Assembly (NCBI GenBank): GCA_016936575.1
Contig: JAFGXQ010000120.1
Span: 33,559 to 97,558, forward strand
DNA: 64,000 nucleotides
Reading direction: 5' to 3'
From: Deltaproteobacteria bacterium
Lineage (GTDB): Bacteria > Myxococcota_A > Polyangia > JAAYKL01
Shown piece after piece: positions 1 to 6,582 of this stretch; positions within the stretch are counted from its first letter, which is position 1, and every line of letters starts with the position of its first letter. The translations under genes were made by a program, and so were the position numbers. The notes below the pieces were generated by a model that searched no databases, had not been told where the DNA came from, and was given only the letters and a program-made list of their open reading frames with translations.

Positions 1-1210
1 CTGCATCCACCGATAAAAATCCATCATTGTCGGAATCCAGTTCATCAATAACATTTCCGTCACAATCATTATCTTTTCCATCACAGATTTCAACGTTCGC
101 AGAGAACCGTTCCGCATCATTATCATCACAATCAGTACCGCCGTTGTCGATGGAGTCTTCGCCGTCGCCATCTACATCGTTAGGCACTCCTGAGCAGTCT
201 TCATCCACTTCATTGCCAAAAATTTCTGTGTTGGTTGAAAATCGTACTGGATCGTCATCGTCGCAATCATTGCCGCCACAACTAATGTGGGCATCGCCGT
301 CATCGTCAAAGTCGCCGTCTGCAGTGTTACGGTCCGGGTCAAGGGGGAGACAGTCAACGGTGTTCACTTCTCCATCCCGATCTTGGTCAATCGCTGCGTC
401 CATATCTGGTACAGTGGCGGATGAACCCAAATCATTCAAACGGTCTTCGAGTTGGTTTATAACCGCCGCAGTGTCCAAAGCCATCATGGCTTCACCAATT
501 TCAGCTACCTTGTCATCATTCAATATACCGTCTGACTCTAAATCAGATGCGTAGGTATTGAGCACTTCTTGTAAATTCGCATCGAGCGCGCCGGTTCCTC
601 TATTCACAGCGACTTGGGTAATGACCGCGCTCACTGCTAGCAAATATGCATTGGCTAGAGTGTTCCCACCGGTAATCACCATGTCAGTGCCGTGGGCGTC
701 GGGGTCAAATCCAGCGGGAACCATTTGCATACTGTCCATCAGCTCTTGTTCTGCTTGGACAACGGCGACAGTAAAGGCTGTACCGGATGACAAAAGATTA
801 CGTACGCGATTGTAGGTAAGATGAGTAATGAGGTTAATGTATGCTTGCTGGTTACCCGCAGCTGTTATCTCATAAAAAGCACGAAGGGTAAGATTAGCGC
901 CCGATAACGATCCCGTAACTTCATTATAATAGAAGCCCTGTCCTTCAAGTGCCACCAGTCCAGAATATTCAAACGCCACGCTGAACTCACCAAGGTCGTT
1001 GTGTGTTTGTGTGTTAAAGACATCTCCGGTTGGATTACCAGAAGCGTTGACAGGGGATACCGTCACAGTGGATCCTGTAACGAACGGTCCCTTATTAACG
1101 GCACCATTTAGAGTTACTTCCGCTGCACCGGATTCGGAATCACTACCATCGTTACCACACCCCCAATACATCACGGCCACTGCCATAAGAATTAGTAACA
1201 ATTGTTTCAT
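1..1210 (-). CDS. MopE-type Asp-rich repeat lipoprotein, truncated by window edge
   Basis: The reading frame is open from the ATG at 1210 to the left edge (403 codons, no stop seen), so the C-terminus is missing. It begins with a hydrophobic signal ending in YWGC, a plausible but weak lipobox. A beta-type segment follows (NKGPFVTGSTVTV, residues ~36-48), then a helical middle region, then Asp/Asn-rich repeats such as DNDCDG and DCDDNDAERF from about residue 290. Those repeats match the putative metal-binding MopE/thrombospondin-type motif found in surface proteins of Myxococcota and relatives; bound metal, probably calcium, is inferred. AAAGGGA precedes the ATG. The opposite strand is also open over the repeats, which is a shadow of their biased composition. 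The function is unknown; an anchored surface protein is likely. Confidence 0.85.
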   Translation of the reverse strand, partial: MKQLLLILMAVAVMYWGCGNDGSDSESGAAEVTLNGAVNKGPFVTGSTVTVSPVNASGNPTGDVFNTQTHNDLGEFSVAFEYSGLVALEGQGFYYNEVTGSLSGANLTLRAFYEITAAGNQQAYINLITHLTYNRVRNLLSSGTAFTVAVVQAEQELMDSMQMVPAGFDPDAHGTDMVITGGNTLANAYLLAVSAVITQVAVNRGTGALDANLQEVLNTYASDLESDGILNDDKVAEIGEAMMALDTAAVINQLEDRLNDLGSSATVPDMDAAIDQDRDGEVNTVDCLPLDPDRNTADGDFDDDGDAHISCGGNDCDDDDPVRFSTNTEIFGNEVDEDCSGVPNDVDGDGEDSIDNGGTDCDDNDAERFSANVEICDGKDNDCDGNVIDELDSDNDGFLSVDA

Positions 1211-1261
1211 AATAAAGTCCCTTTCGTTCCCCGATAAATATACCAATATACTGGAACCGAA

Positions 1262-1480
1262 CAAGGAGAAATTAAAATTGCTGAGTTTTACGGGTGGGTG
1301 CATGAGTATGTGGCCAAGGCGGTTAATTGTTCACATGGACGCTGGGAGAACCTGTGGTCATCTGACAAAACGAGCGTGATTCCACTGGAAAGTCATGTGG
1401 ATGTAATGGACAAGATTGCGTACACGTTCTGCAATCCGGTCAGCGCGCAGTTGTTTGCTCAGGCTAAAAACTGGAAAAGG
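1262..1480 (+). pseudogene. Remnant of REP-associated tyrosine (Y1) transposase, C-terminal part only
   Basis: Frame 2 reads IKIAEFYGWVHEYVAKAVN, then GRWENLW, then VMDKIAYTFCNPVSAQL. This matches the C-terminal third of REP-associated (IS200-like) tyrosine transposases, where a GRWE-[NF/LW] segment is followed by a helix ending in NPVxAxLV. The upstream HUH catalytic part is absent and there is no good start codon. The piece joins directly to repeats containing GGGGACGGAGGTC. I read it as a decayed mobile-element fragment. A short translated remnant starting from the GTG at 1298 cannot be excluded. Confidence 0.6.
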
Positions 1481-1510
1481 AAAAGTGGCGGAAAAGTGGG
1501 GACGAAAAGT

Positions 1511-1523
1511 GGGGACGGAGGTC
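1511..1523 (+). repeat. GGGGACGGAGGTC repeat, copy 1
   Basis: This 13-mer follows the transposase remnant and is preceded 14 bp earlier by a partial copy (GTGGGGACGAAAAG). Identical 13-mers occur at 3314 and 5614. Short GGGGAC-type repeats beside a Y1 transposase suggest REP-like elements; this is inference. Confidence 0.55.
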
Positions 1524-1704
1524 TGATGTTTATGGAATCTTTCTATTAAATTCAATCCGCCGATACTTCGCGAAAACAATCGATTGCAACGCGAAATTAA
1601 CGGTTGTCTGTGTCGGTTTCCACCGCGGTAGAAAGTAGACAATTCAGATGCAAAGTCACGGGCGCAATGGTAGTGTGAATCGCTAATCGAGGGAGTGATG
1701 CAAG

Positions 1705-3231
1705 GTGAATTTTCTATTTCGAATTTTTGATATTGCCGGGCCGTTGATTCCCGGGGTGGTGACGGCGGCGATTTGTATCGCGGTGGGGGTGGGGGTGCAG
1801 ATTCGCTTTCGGGGCGAAACGGTGGCGACGCGGTTTCGGCGGCCGATGGTGTTGTTTCATGTGTATCTGTTTGTGGCGGCGGCGGCGCTGCTGGCCAAAT
1901 TGTATTGGCCGGTGGCGTTTCATGCGGCATACATGGTGTCGTTGCTGGTGCTGGCGCTGGCGCTGGTGCTTGCGGTGGTGACGGCGGTCATGGACGGATT
2001 CCTGGGGCGCTACCGCAATATTTCGGTCCCGTCCATTCTGCGCGACATGATGATTGTGGTGCTGTACGTGCTGGTGATTCTGCTTGTGTTGCACCAGGAG
2101 GGGGTCGAAGTCACTTCTTTGATTACCACCTCTGCGGTGGTCACGGCCATTATCGGTTTCGCTCTTCAGGATTTGCTTTCTAATGTGATCAGCGGTCTGT
2201 CCATTCAGATGGAGCGACCGTTTAAAGAAGGCGATTGGGTCAAGTTCGATACCTTTGAAGGATGCGTCACCGAAATCAACTGGCGTGCCACCAAAATTGA
2301 GACCCGCGGCCGAGATATTATCGTGATTCCCAATAACGCGGCCACCAGCGCGCCGCTGATCAATTTTTCGGCTCCGTCTTCAGTCCATCGCCGGCGGGTA
2401 TCTGTCGGGTTGCGGTATGAGGCATCTCCCAACCGGGTGCACGAGTGTCTGATTGCGGCGGCGCGTTCCGTGGAAGGCGTGCTGTCCAACCCCGCGCCCC
2501 AGGTACTCACTCGCAAGTACAATGATTTTTCCATTGATTATGATCTGCTTTTTTTCATTAATGATTTGCCTCGGCGCGAGATGATCGAAAGCAACGTGAT
2601 GACCCGCATGTGGTACTACCTGAATCGTGAAGGGCTCTCTATTCCGTTTCCCATTCGCGATGTCAATGTGCGCACCATATCTGCGGCGGACGAGGCGGCG
2701 GCGCATCAGAACAGTGTGGCGGAACTGGAGGCGGTTATATCGCGCATTCCCGAATTCGCGCCGCTCTCCGCGGAAGAACGAAATTATCTGGCGGTTCATG
2801 CGCATACCCGTCGGTTTGCAAAAGGCGAATGCATTCTGGAAGAAGGCGTGCCCGGCATTTCCTGTTACGTGGTTTCGGAAGGCCAGGTGCGAATTGAAAC
2901 GGCATCTGCGGAATCGAACCTACCGGTTGAGCTGGCGACCCTCGGCGCGGACCAGTATTTCGGTGAACAGTCGTTGATTACCGGAGACCCCACCATGGCC
3001 GCCGTTTGGGCGGACACGGATTGCGTGCTGCACGAAATATCGAAGGCGCATTTCGGCGAAATTCTGGTGCGCAATCAGTCACTGGTCGATGCATTGGGAC
3101 AACGCCTGTCGGAGCGGGCCAAAGAACGTCGTGCGGCTCAGAAACGTTTCGGCAGTGAATCCCGCCCCGGCGAAGAGTCCACCGAACCGGCCGGTTTTGT
3201 GCGCCGTATTCGCAGTTTTTTTCAGCTATAG
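1705..3231 (+). CDS. MscS-family mechanosensitive channel with C-terminal cyclic-nucleotide-binding-like domain
   Basis: 508 residues in the inner membrane. Hydrophobic segments lie at about 9-31, 47-68, 70-95 and 112-133, followed by the MscS pore helix and beta domain (TTSAVVTAIIGFALQDLLSN, then MERPFKEGDWV, about 140-175). Residues ~345-480 form a cNMP-binding-fold domain with the GEQSLITGDPT phosphate-binding-cassette region. The cassette Arg normally seen in this fold is not evident (PTMAAVWA), so nucleotide binding is uncertain. The protein probably relieves osmotic stress, with gating modulated by the added domain. The GTG start is supported by GGGAG ten bases upstream. The gene sits between two GGGGACGGAGGTC repeats and stands alone transcriptionally. 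Confidence 0.9.
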   Translation: MNFLFRIFDIAGPLIPGVVTAAICIAVGVGVQIRFRGETVATRFRRPMVLFHVYLFVAAAALLAKLYWPVAFHAAYMVSLLVLALALVLAVVTAVMDGFLGRYRNISVPSILRDMMIVVLYVLVILLVLHQEGVEVTSLITTSAVVTAIIGFALQDLLSNVISGLSIQMERPFKEGDWVKFDTFEGCVTEINWRATKIETRGRDIIVIPNNAATSAPLINFSAPSSVHRRRVSVGLRYEASPNRVHECLIAAARSVEGVLSNPAPQVLTRKYNDFSIDYDLLFFINDLPRREMIESNVMTRMWYYLNREGLSIPFPIRDVNVRTISAADEAAAHQNSVAELEAVISRIPEFAPLSAEERNYLAVHAHTRRFAKGECILEEGVPGISCYVVSEGQVRIETASAESNLPVELATLGADQYFGEQSLITGDPTMAAVWADTDCVLHEISKAHFGEILVRNQSLVDALGQRLSERAKERRAAQKRFGSESRPGEESTEPAGFVRRIRSFFQL

Positions 3232-3313
3232 CCACATTCCCTTGAGAGGAGTTCACCCAGGGCAACGACAGAAAGGTTTCCCGCCGGATTGCATAAACCG
3301 GGGACCATCAACT

Positions 3314-3394
3314 GGGGACGGAGGTCGTATGCTACTGAAAAAGGGGGAATCCTTGAGCGGTGCTGTCCCCTTGAGCGTCCCCTTGAGCGGTGCT
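3314..3394 (+). repeat. REP-like repeat cluster (GGGGACGGAGGTC copy 2 plus CCTTGAGCGGTGCT direct repeats)
   Basis: The 13-mer GGGGACGGAGGTC is at 3314-3326. CCTTGAGCGGTGCT occurs at 3351-3364 and again at 3381-3394, with a shorter CCTTGAGCG at 3369 between them, interspersed with GTCCCC tracts. The block lies directly upstream of the DUF1016-nuclease gene. It is probably REP/Y1-transposase-associated, judging from the transposase remnant beside copy 1. Confidence 0.5.
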
Positions 3395-3428
3395 TGGTTT
3401 GGGGGGCGGAGTGGTGTATGATGGCGGC

Positions 3429-4454
3429 ATGAATACGAATACAGATGGAAAGAGTCGGTTGGAAGGGCTGCAGACGTATGCGTCGTTGTTGTCGGAGTTG
3501 TCGGCGCTGTACGATTCGGTGGTGGGTCTGGGGGTACGAGCGCGAGAGCAGGCGTTGGTAAAGGTGTTTTGGGAAATGGGAAATCGGATTGTAACGGTGC
3601 TTCAGATGGAGGACGGGGTTCGGACGGCGCAGTACGGTGCCAATGTGGTGGAACGGCTGGGTAAGGATTTAACAGAAAAATACGGCAAGGGATTTGGGCG
3701 TACAAATATGTTTTATATGCGCCGGTTTGCGCTGGAGATGAAGCGGTCCGATATTGCGCCGGCGCTTTCGTGGACCCACTATAAGGCGCTGTTGGAGGTG
3801 GATGATCGGGCGGCACGGGAAAAACTGATGCAGCAGGCGGCGGATGAGCAGTTGAAGAGCGGTCGCTTGCGACGGTTGGTGAATTGGATGAAAGGCGACG
3901 AATCTACGGTGTACGCTTTCCCGCTGACGCCGAGGGAAGGGGCGCTGAATGTGGTGAAGGTAGAGCGCAACCCGTTTGGTGATTCACCGAAGTGGTTGGT
4001 GAATTTGGGGTTTCATGTGCGGTGTGTGATTCCGCTCAAGGGGGTCACGAAAGTGGTCGATGGGGAGTTGTTGCGTTTGGGGAGCGGTCGGAGGATGGCG
4101 CGGGTTGAATTTGCGCGTGCCGCCATAAGATATTGCTATGAGGCGCAGGTGGTGCGCGTGGTGGATGGGGATACGTTGGTATTGCGGATAAGGCTGGCCA
4201 ACGGAACGTCGGTGGAAGAGCGGATTCGGTTGCGTGGGGTGGATGCGGCGGAGTTGGATATGCCGGAAGGGAAGCAGGCGAAACGCTTTGTGGAACGTCG
4301 GGTACGTCGGGGGGATTGGGTGCGGGTGCATACGTATGGGGGCGATATGTACGGACGGTATGTTTGTGATTTGTTTTACGGGAAACAACAAAACTGGCTG
4401 AACCGCGAGTTGGTGGAAAAGCGAGCGGCGAAATTTATGGACATGAAGGTGTAG
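3429..4454 (+). CDS. DUF1016 (YhcG-type) N-terminal domain fused to staphylococcal-nuclease-like domain
   Basis: 341 residues, no signal peptide. Residues ~10-155 match the DUF1016/YhcG N-terminal domain (YGANVVERLGKDL, FGRTNMFYMRRF and the LSWTHYKALLEV core). Instead of the usual PDDEXK C-terminal domain, residues ~235-335 are an SNase/thermonuclease domain (RVVDGDTLVL, RLRGVDAAELDMPEGKQA, DMYGRYVCDLFY). The Arg, Glu and Arg expected at the SNase active site are visible. The likely role is nucleic-acid cleavage, possibly in defence or RNA/DNA turnover; this is inferred. The ATG at 3429 is preferred over the GTG at 3390, which lies inside the repeat cluster; neither has a strong Shine-Dalgarno. 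Its G-rich coding strand differs from its neighbours, which would fit transfer. Confidence 0.8.
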   Translation: MNTNTDGKSRLEGLQTYASLLSELSALYDSVVGLGVRAREQALVKVFWEMGNRIVTVLQMEDGVRTAQYGANVVERLGKDLTEKYGKGFGRTNMFYMRRFALEMKRSDIAPALSWTHYKALLEVDDRAAREKLMQQAADEQLKSGRLRRLVNWMKGDESTVYAFPLTPREGALNVVKVERNPFGDSPKWLVNLGFHVRCVIPLKGVTKVVDGELLRLGSGRRMARVEFARAAIRYCYEAQVVRVVDGDTLVLRIRLANGTSVEERIRLRGVDAAELDMPEGKQAKRFVERRVRRGDWVRVHTYGGDMYGRYVCDLFYGKQQNWLNRELVEKRAAKFMDMKV

Positions 4455-4536
4455 TTGGGGGTAGAGTTGGGTCGCGTTGGTCAAAGCGTTCTTTTTGACT
4501 ATTTACCACGACATTTTTTTTTGGACCGGAAGGACG

Positions 4537-4560
4537 AAAAGTTCATTCGAATGAACTTTT
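4537..4560. terminator. Perfect 24-bp palindrome; bidirectional terminator or operator
   Basis: The halves AAAAGTTCATTC and GAATGAACTTTT are exact complements, flanked by GAC and GTC. Folded, it gives a 10-bp stem closed by TCGA with A4/T4 ends, the shape of a weak bidirectional terminator between the DUF1016 gene and smpB. The GTTCAT..ATGAAC core could equally be a regulator site. Confidence 0.4.
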
Positions 4561-4644
4561 GTCTCACAATGTAGGTTTTTTGAATACACAAAGTTGGGCA
4601 GAGGGCTTTTCCCTTTCAATCAAACCGTGTACAAGAGGCGGGGT

Positions 4645-5121
4645 ATGGCCAAGGGCAAGAAAAAGAAGAAGCGCTCCCCAGATACCATTTGCGAAAACAA
4701 ACGGGTGCGGCGCGACTATAATATCGAGGCCACCTTTGAAGCGGGGCTGGTGCTGGTGGGGACGGAGGTGAAATCTATTCGCGCCGGGAGGGCGAACTTG
4801 CTCGATGCCTATGCCAACATCAAAAACGGCGAAGCGTTTCTGTACGACCTCGATATTGCCCCGTACGATAATGCGGCGCATTTCAATCACGAGCCCAAGC
4901 GTAAACGGAAGCTGCTGCTCAATCGTCGCGAAATCGATAAGCTGGTGACCAAAGTGAAAGAGCGCGGATACACCCTGGTTCCTTTGGATTTACACTTTAA
5001 AGCCGGATTCGTGAAAGTGACGTTGGCGTTGGCCAAAGGAAAAAAACAGTACGACAATCGTCAGGAGATCATGGCAAAACAGGAACGCCGTGAAATGCGG
5101 GCGCATTCGCATCGGCGCTAG
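4645..5121 (+). CDS. smpB: SsrA-binding protein SmpB
   Basis: 158 residues, the usual SmpB length. SmpB binds tmRNA and delivers it to stalled ribosomes for trans-translation. Hallmarks seen are the Lys-rich start, the YNIEATFEAGLVLVGTEVKS and IRAGRANLLDAYA segments, the HEPKRKRKLLL turn, LVPLDLHFKAGFVKVTLALAKGKK, and a basic tail. The ATG at 4645 is chosen because AGGCGGGG precedes it and family members start here; an upstream in-frame ATG at 4594 would add 17 unrelated residues. The tmRNA gene itself was not found in the window. Confidence 0.95.
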   Translation: MAKGKKKKKRSPDTICENKRVRRDYNIEATFEAGLVLVGTEVKSIRAGRANLLDAYANIKNGEAFLYDLDIAPYDNAAHFNHEPKRKRKLLLNRREIDKLVTKVKERGYTLVPLDLHFKAGFVKVTLALAKGKKQYDNRQEIMAKQERREMRAHSHRR

Positions 5122-5137
5122 CAAATGGAATGTGGCA

Positions 5138-5389
5138 ATGACCAATCAGTTTGAACGACCCATGGAAGTGACGAAAATGGAATCGCTTGCGGTGGATGTG
5201 GCGACGGTTCTCACGCCCAGACCGCTGCCCCCCGGTTCAAGAGTGACATTCAACGTCGCAGAGGTGGCGCTGCATGCCAAAGTGGTGGCCATCCAAAAAA
5301 GAGGCGACACCCTGTTTGCCGTTACTGTTCGCGTCAACAATGTGTCGAAGGAAGACCGAGAAAAGTTGCTGCATTCTTTTTCCGGTTAA
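5138..5389 (+). CDS. Small PilZ-like domain protein
   Basis: 83 residues, probably cytoplasmic. The pattern LPPGSRVTFNV..ALHAKVVAIQKRGDTLFAVTVRVNNVSKEDREKLLHSF matches the second half of PilZ domains. The N-terminal RxxxR c-di-GMP motif is not evident, so this may be a non-binding PilZ adaptor. It starts 16 bases after smpB and is probably co-transcribed. An upstream ATG at 5090 overlapping smpB is less likely. Confidence 0.55.
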   Translation: MTNQFERPMEVTKMESLAVDVATVLTPRPLPPGSRVTFNVAEVALHAKVVAIQKRGDTLFAVTVRVNNVSKEDREKLLHSFSG

Positions 5390-5484
5390 ATTTTTCACCA
5401 CACCTGTTTGATTTTCCGTCTTTTCCAGTCGTTTCCCATTTCTCAATTGACATCCGTTCTTCAGTCGGTATCGTTTGGGCCCAT

Positions 5485-5823
5485 ATGTGTTCAGTCGGTT
5501 TGTTAAACAGCTCCATCGGAGCGCTTGGAATTCAATTCGCAGCGGTGGTTTCGGTTCTCGCGGTTATCGCCGGGGCTGCGTATGTGTCGGTTCGGTTTTT
5601 TCGTCCGCAGGGGGGGGACGGAGGTCGCAACCGGCGGATGCGGCGGATTGAATCGCTCACCCTGGAACCGCGGCGTACGTTGCATTTGGTTCATATTGAT
5701 GATCGGGAAATCGTGGTGGGAATCAGCGAAGGGGGGATGCAGTTTCACGAGGTAAAAACGGCTGCTGCCGACTCGGTGAGAACAGATGATTCCGAGGGAG
5801 GCGAATCCCGTGACCGGCCCTGA
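5485..5823 (+). CDS. FliO-like membrane protein
   Basis: 112 residues. One N-terminal membrane segment (~13-38) is followed by a basic stretch and a small beta domain (RRIESLTLEPRRTLHLVHIDDREIVVGISEGG), which is the FliO/MopB signature. FliO assists insertion and assembly of FliP in flagellar export gates. It overlaps the following sctR/fliP-family gene by 14 bases, which supports a joint role. Its coding sequence contains copy 3 of the GGGGACGGAGGTC 13-mer (5614). No clear ribosome-binding site precedes the ATG at 5485. Confidence 0.7.
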   Translation: MCSVGLLNSSIGALGIQFAAVVSVLAVIAGAAYVSVRFFRPQGGDGGRNRRMRRIESLTLEPRRTLHLVHIDDREIVVGISEGGMQFHEVKTAAADSVRTDDSEGGESRDRP

Positions 5824-6463
5824 AAGCAATTGGATGGCGCATTTCGGTGTGCTGGCGCTTATGGCGGTGGTGCCGTTCATTGTGGTTGTGGGAACGTCGT
5901 TTGCCAAGGTGGCGGTGGTTCTGGGAATTACCCGCAACGCCATCGGCGGTCAAAGCGTTATCCCGGTTTCGGTGCTGACCGCCCTGTCTATGGTGATTAC
6001 CATTTTTATCATGGGGCCGGTGGTTGATGAAATGGTGCAGACGCGAATTCCGGATACTTCCCCCGATGACTCGGAAAAAGAAAGCACATTTGCACGCGCG
6101 GCGGCGGTGTATCAGGCGATTTCGCCGCCGTTAATCCGGTTTCTGCAGAAAAACACTCCGCGAGAAGAGCTGGATTTTTTTACCGCACTCGATTCAAATA
6201 AACCCGATACAGACCCTTCCGTTCGGGTATTGCTGCTGGCTTTTGCTTCCAACGAACTGGTGGAGGCGTTTGCGCTCGGTTTTTTGGTGTTGGTGCCGTT
6301 TTTGCTGGTGGATTTACTTACCGCCAATACCCTCAGCGCCCTCGGAATGACAAATATTTCTGTAATTACCGTAGCTTTGCCGTTAAAATTGTTGCTTTTT
6401 ATCGCAGCAGACGGCTGGCATTTGCTCATAAATGCGTTAATTGTATCATACGGTGCATCGTAA
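5810..6463 (+). CDS. sctR: Type III secretion export-gate protein, SctR/FliP family
   Basis: 217 residues, inner membrane, export gate of type III secretion. Seen are VPFIVVVGTSFAKVAVVLGI near the N-terminus, LLLAFASNELVEAFALGFLV in the middle, and the LPLKLLLFIAADGWHLLI ending typical of injectisome SctR (YscR-like) rather than FliP. The GTG at 5810 is chosen because GGGAGG (5796-5801) lies eight bases ahead; it gives the exact usual SctR length. An in-frame ATG at 5786 lacks such a site. No SctS, SctT, SctU or SctV gene is nearby, so the rest of the apparatus must lie elsewhere or be absent. Confidence 0.85.
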   Translation: MTGPESNWMAHFGVLALMAVVPFIVVVGTSFAKVAVVLGITRNAIGGQSVIPVSVLTALSMVITIFIMGPVVDEMVQTRIPDTSPDDSEKESTFARAAAVYQAISPPLIRFLQKNTPREELDFFTALDSNKPDTDPSVRVLLLAFASNELVEAFALGFLVLVPFLLVDLLTANTLSALGMTNISVITVALPLKLLLFIAADGWHLLINALIVSYGAS

Positions 6464-6582
6464 AATTGACTTTTGGTGTGTCATCCGAACTAATAGTATC
6501 TAGTACTACTTGTTTTTTCAATTCTCGTGACCGTGCAGGAGCTCGGGAATTGAATCTGTAATCTGCCATGGAGGCGGCCGAT

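Noticed and set aside
27..554. Plus-strand Ser-rich open frame at the left edge
   Set aside because: It is the complement of the Asp/Asn-rich repeats of the minus-strand lipoprotein, which has a signal peptide and ribosome-binding site.
4757..4769. Fourth copy of the GGGGACGGAGGT repeat
   Set aside because: It lies in smpB, encodes the conserved VGTEV segment and differs at the last base; similarity is explained by protein conservation.
1705..6463. A single mobile island bounded by the 13-mers
   Set aside because: The bounded region contains core genes such as smpB and no integrase or attachment duplication; the repeats are better read as dispersed REP-like elements.
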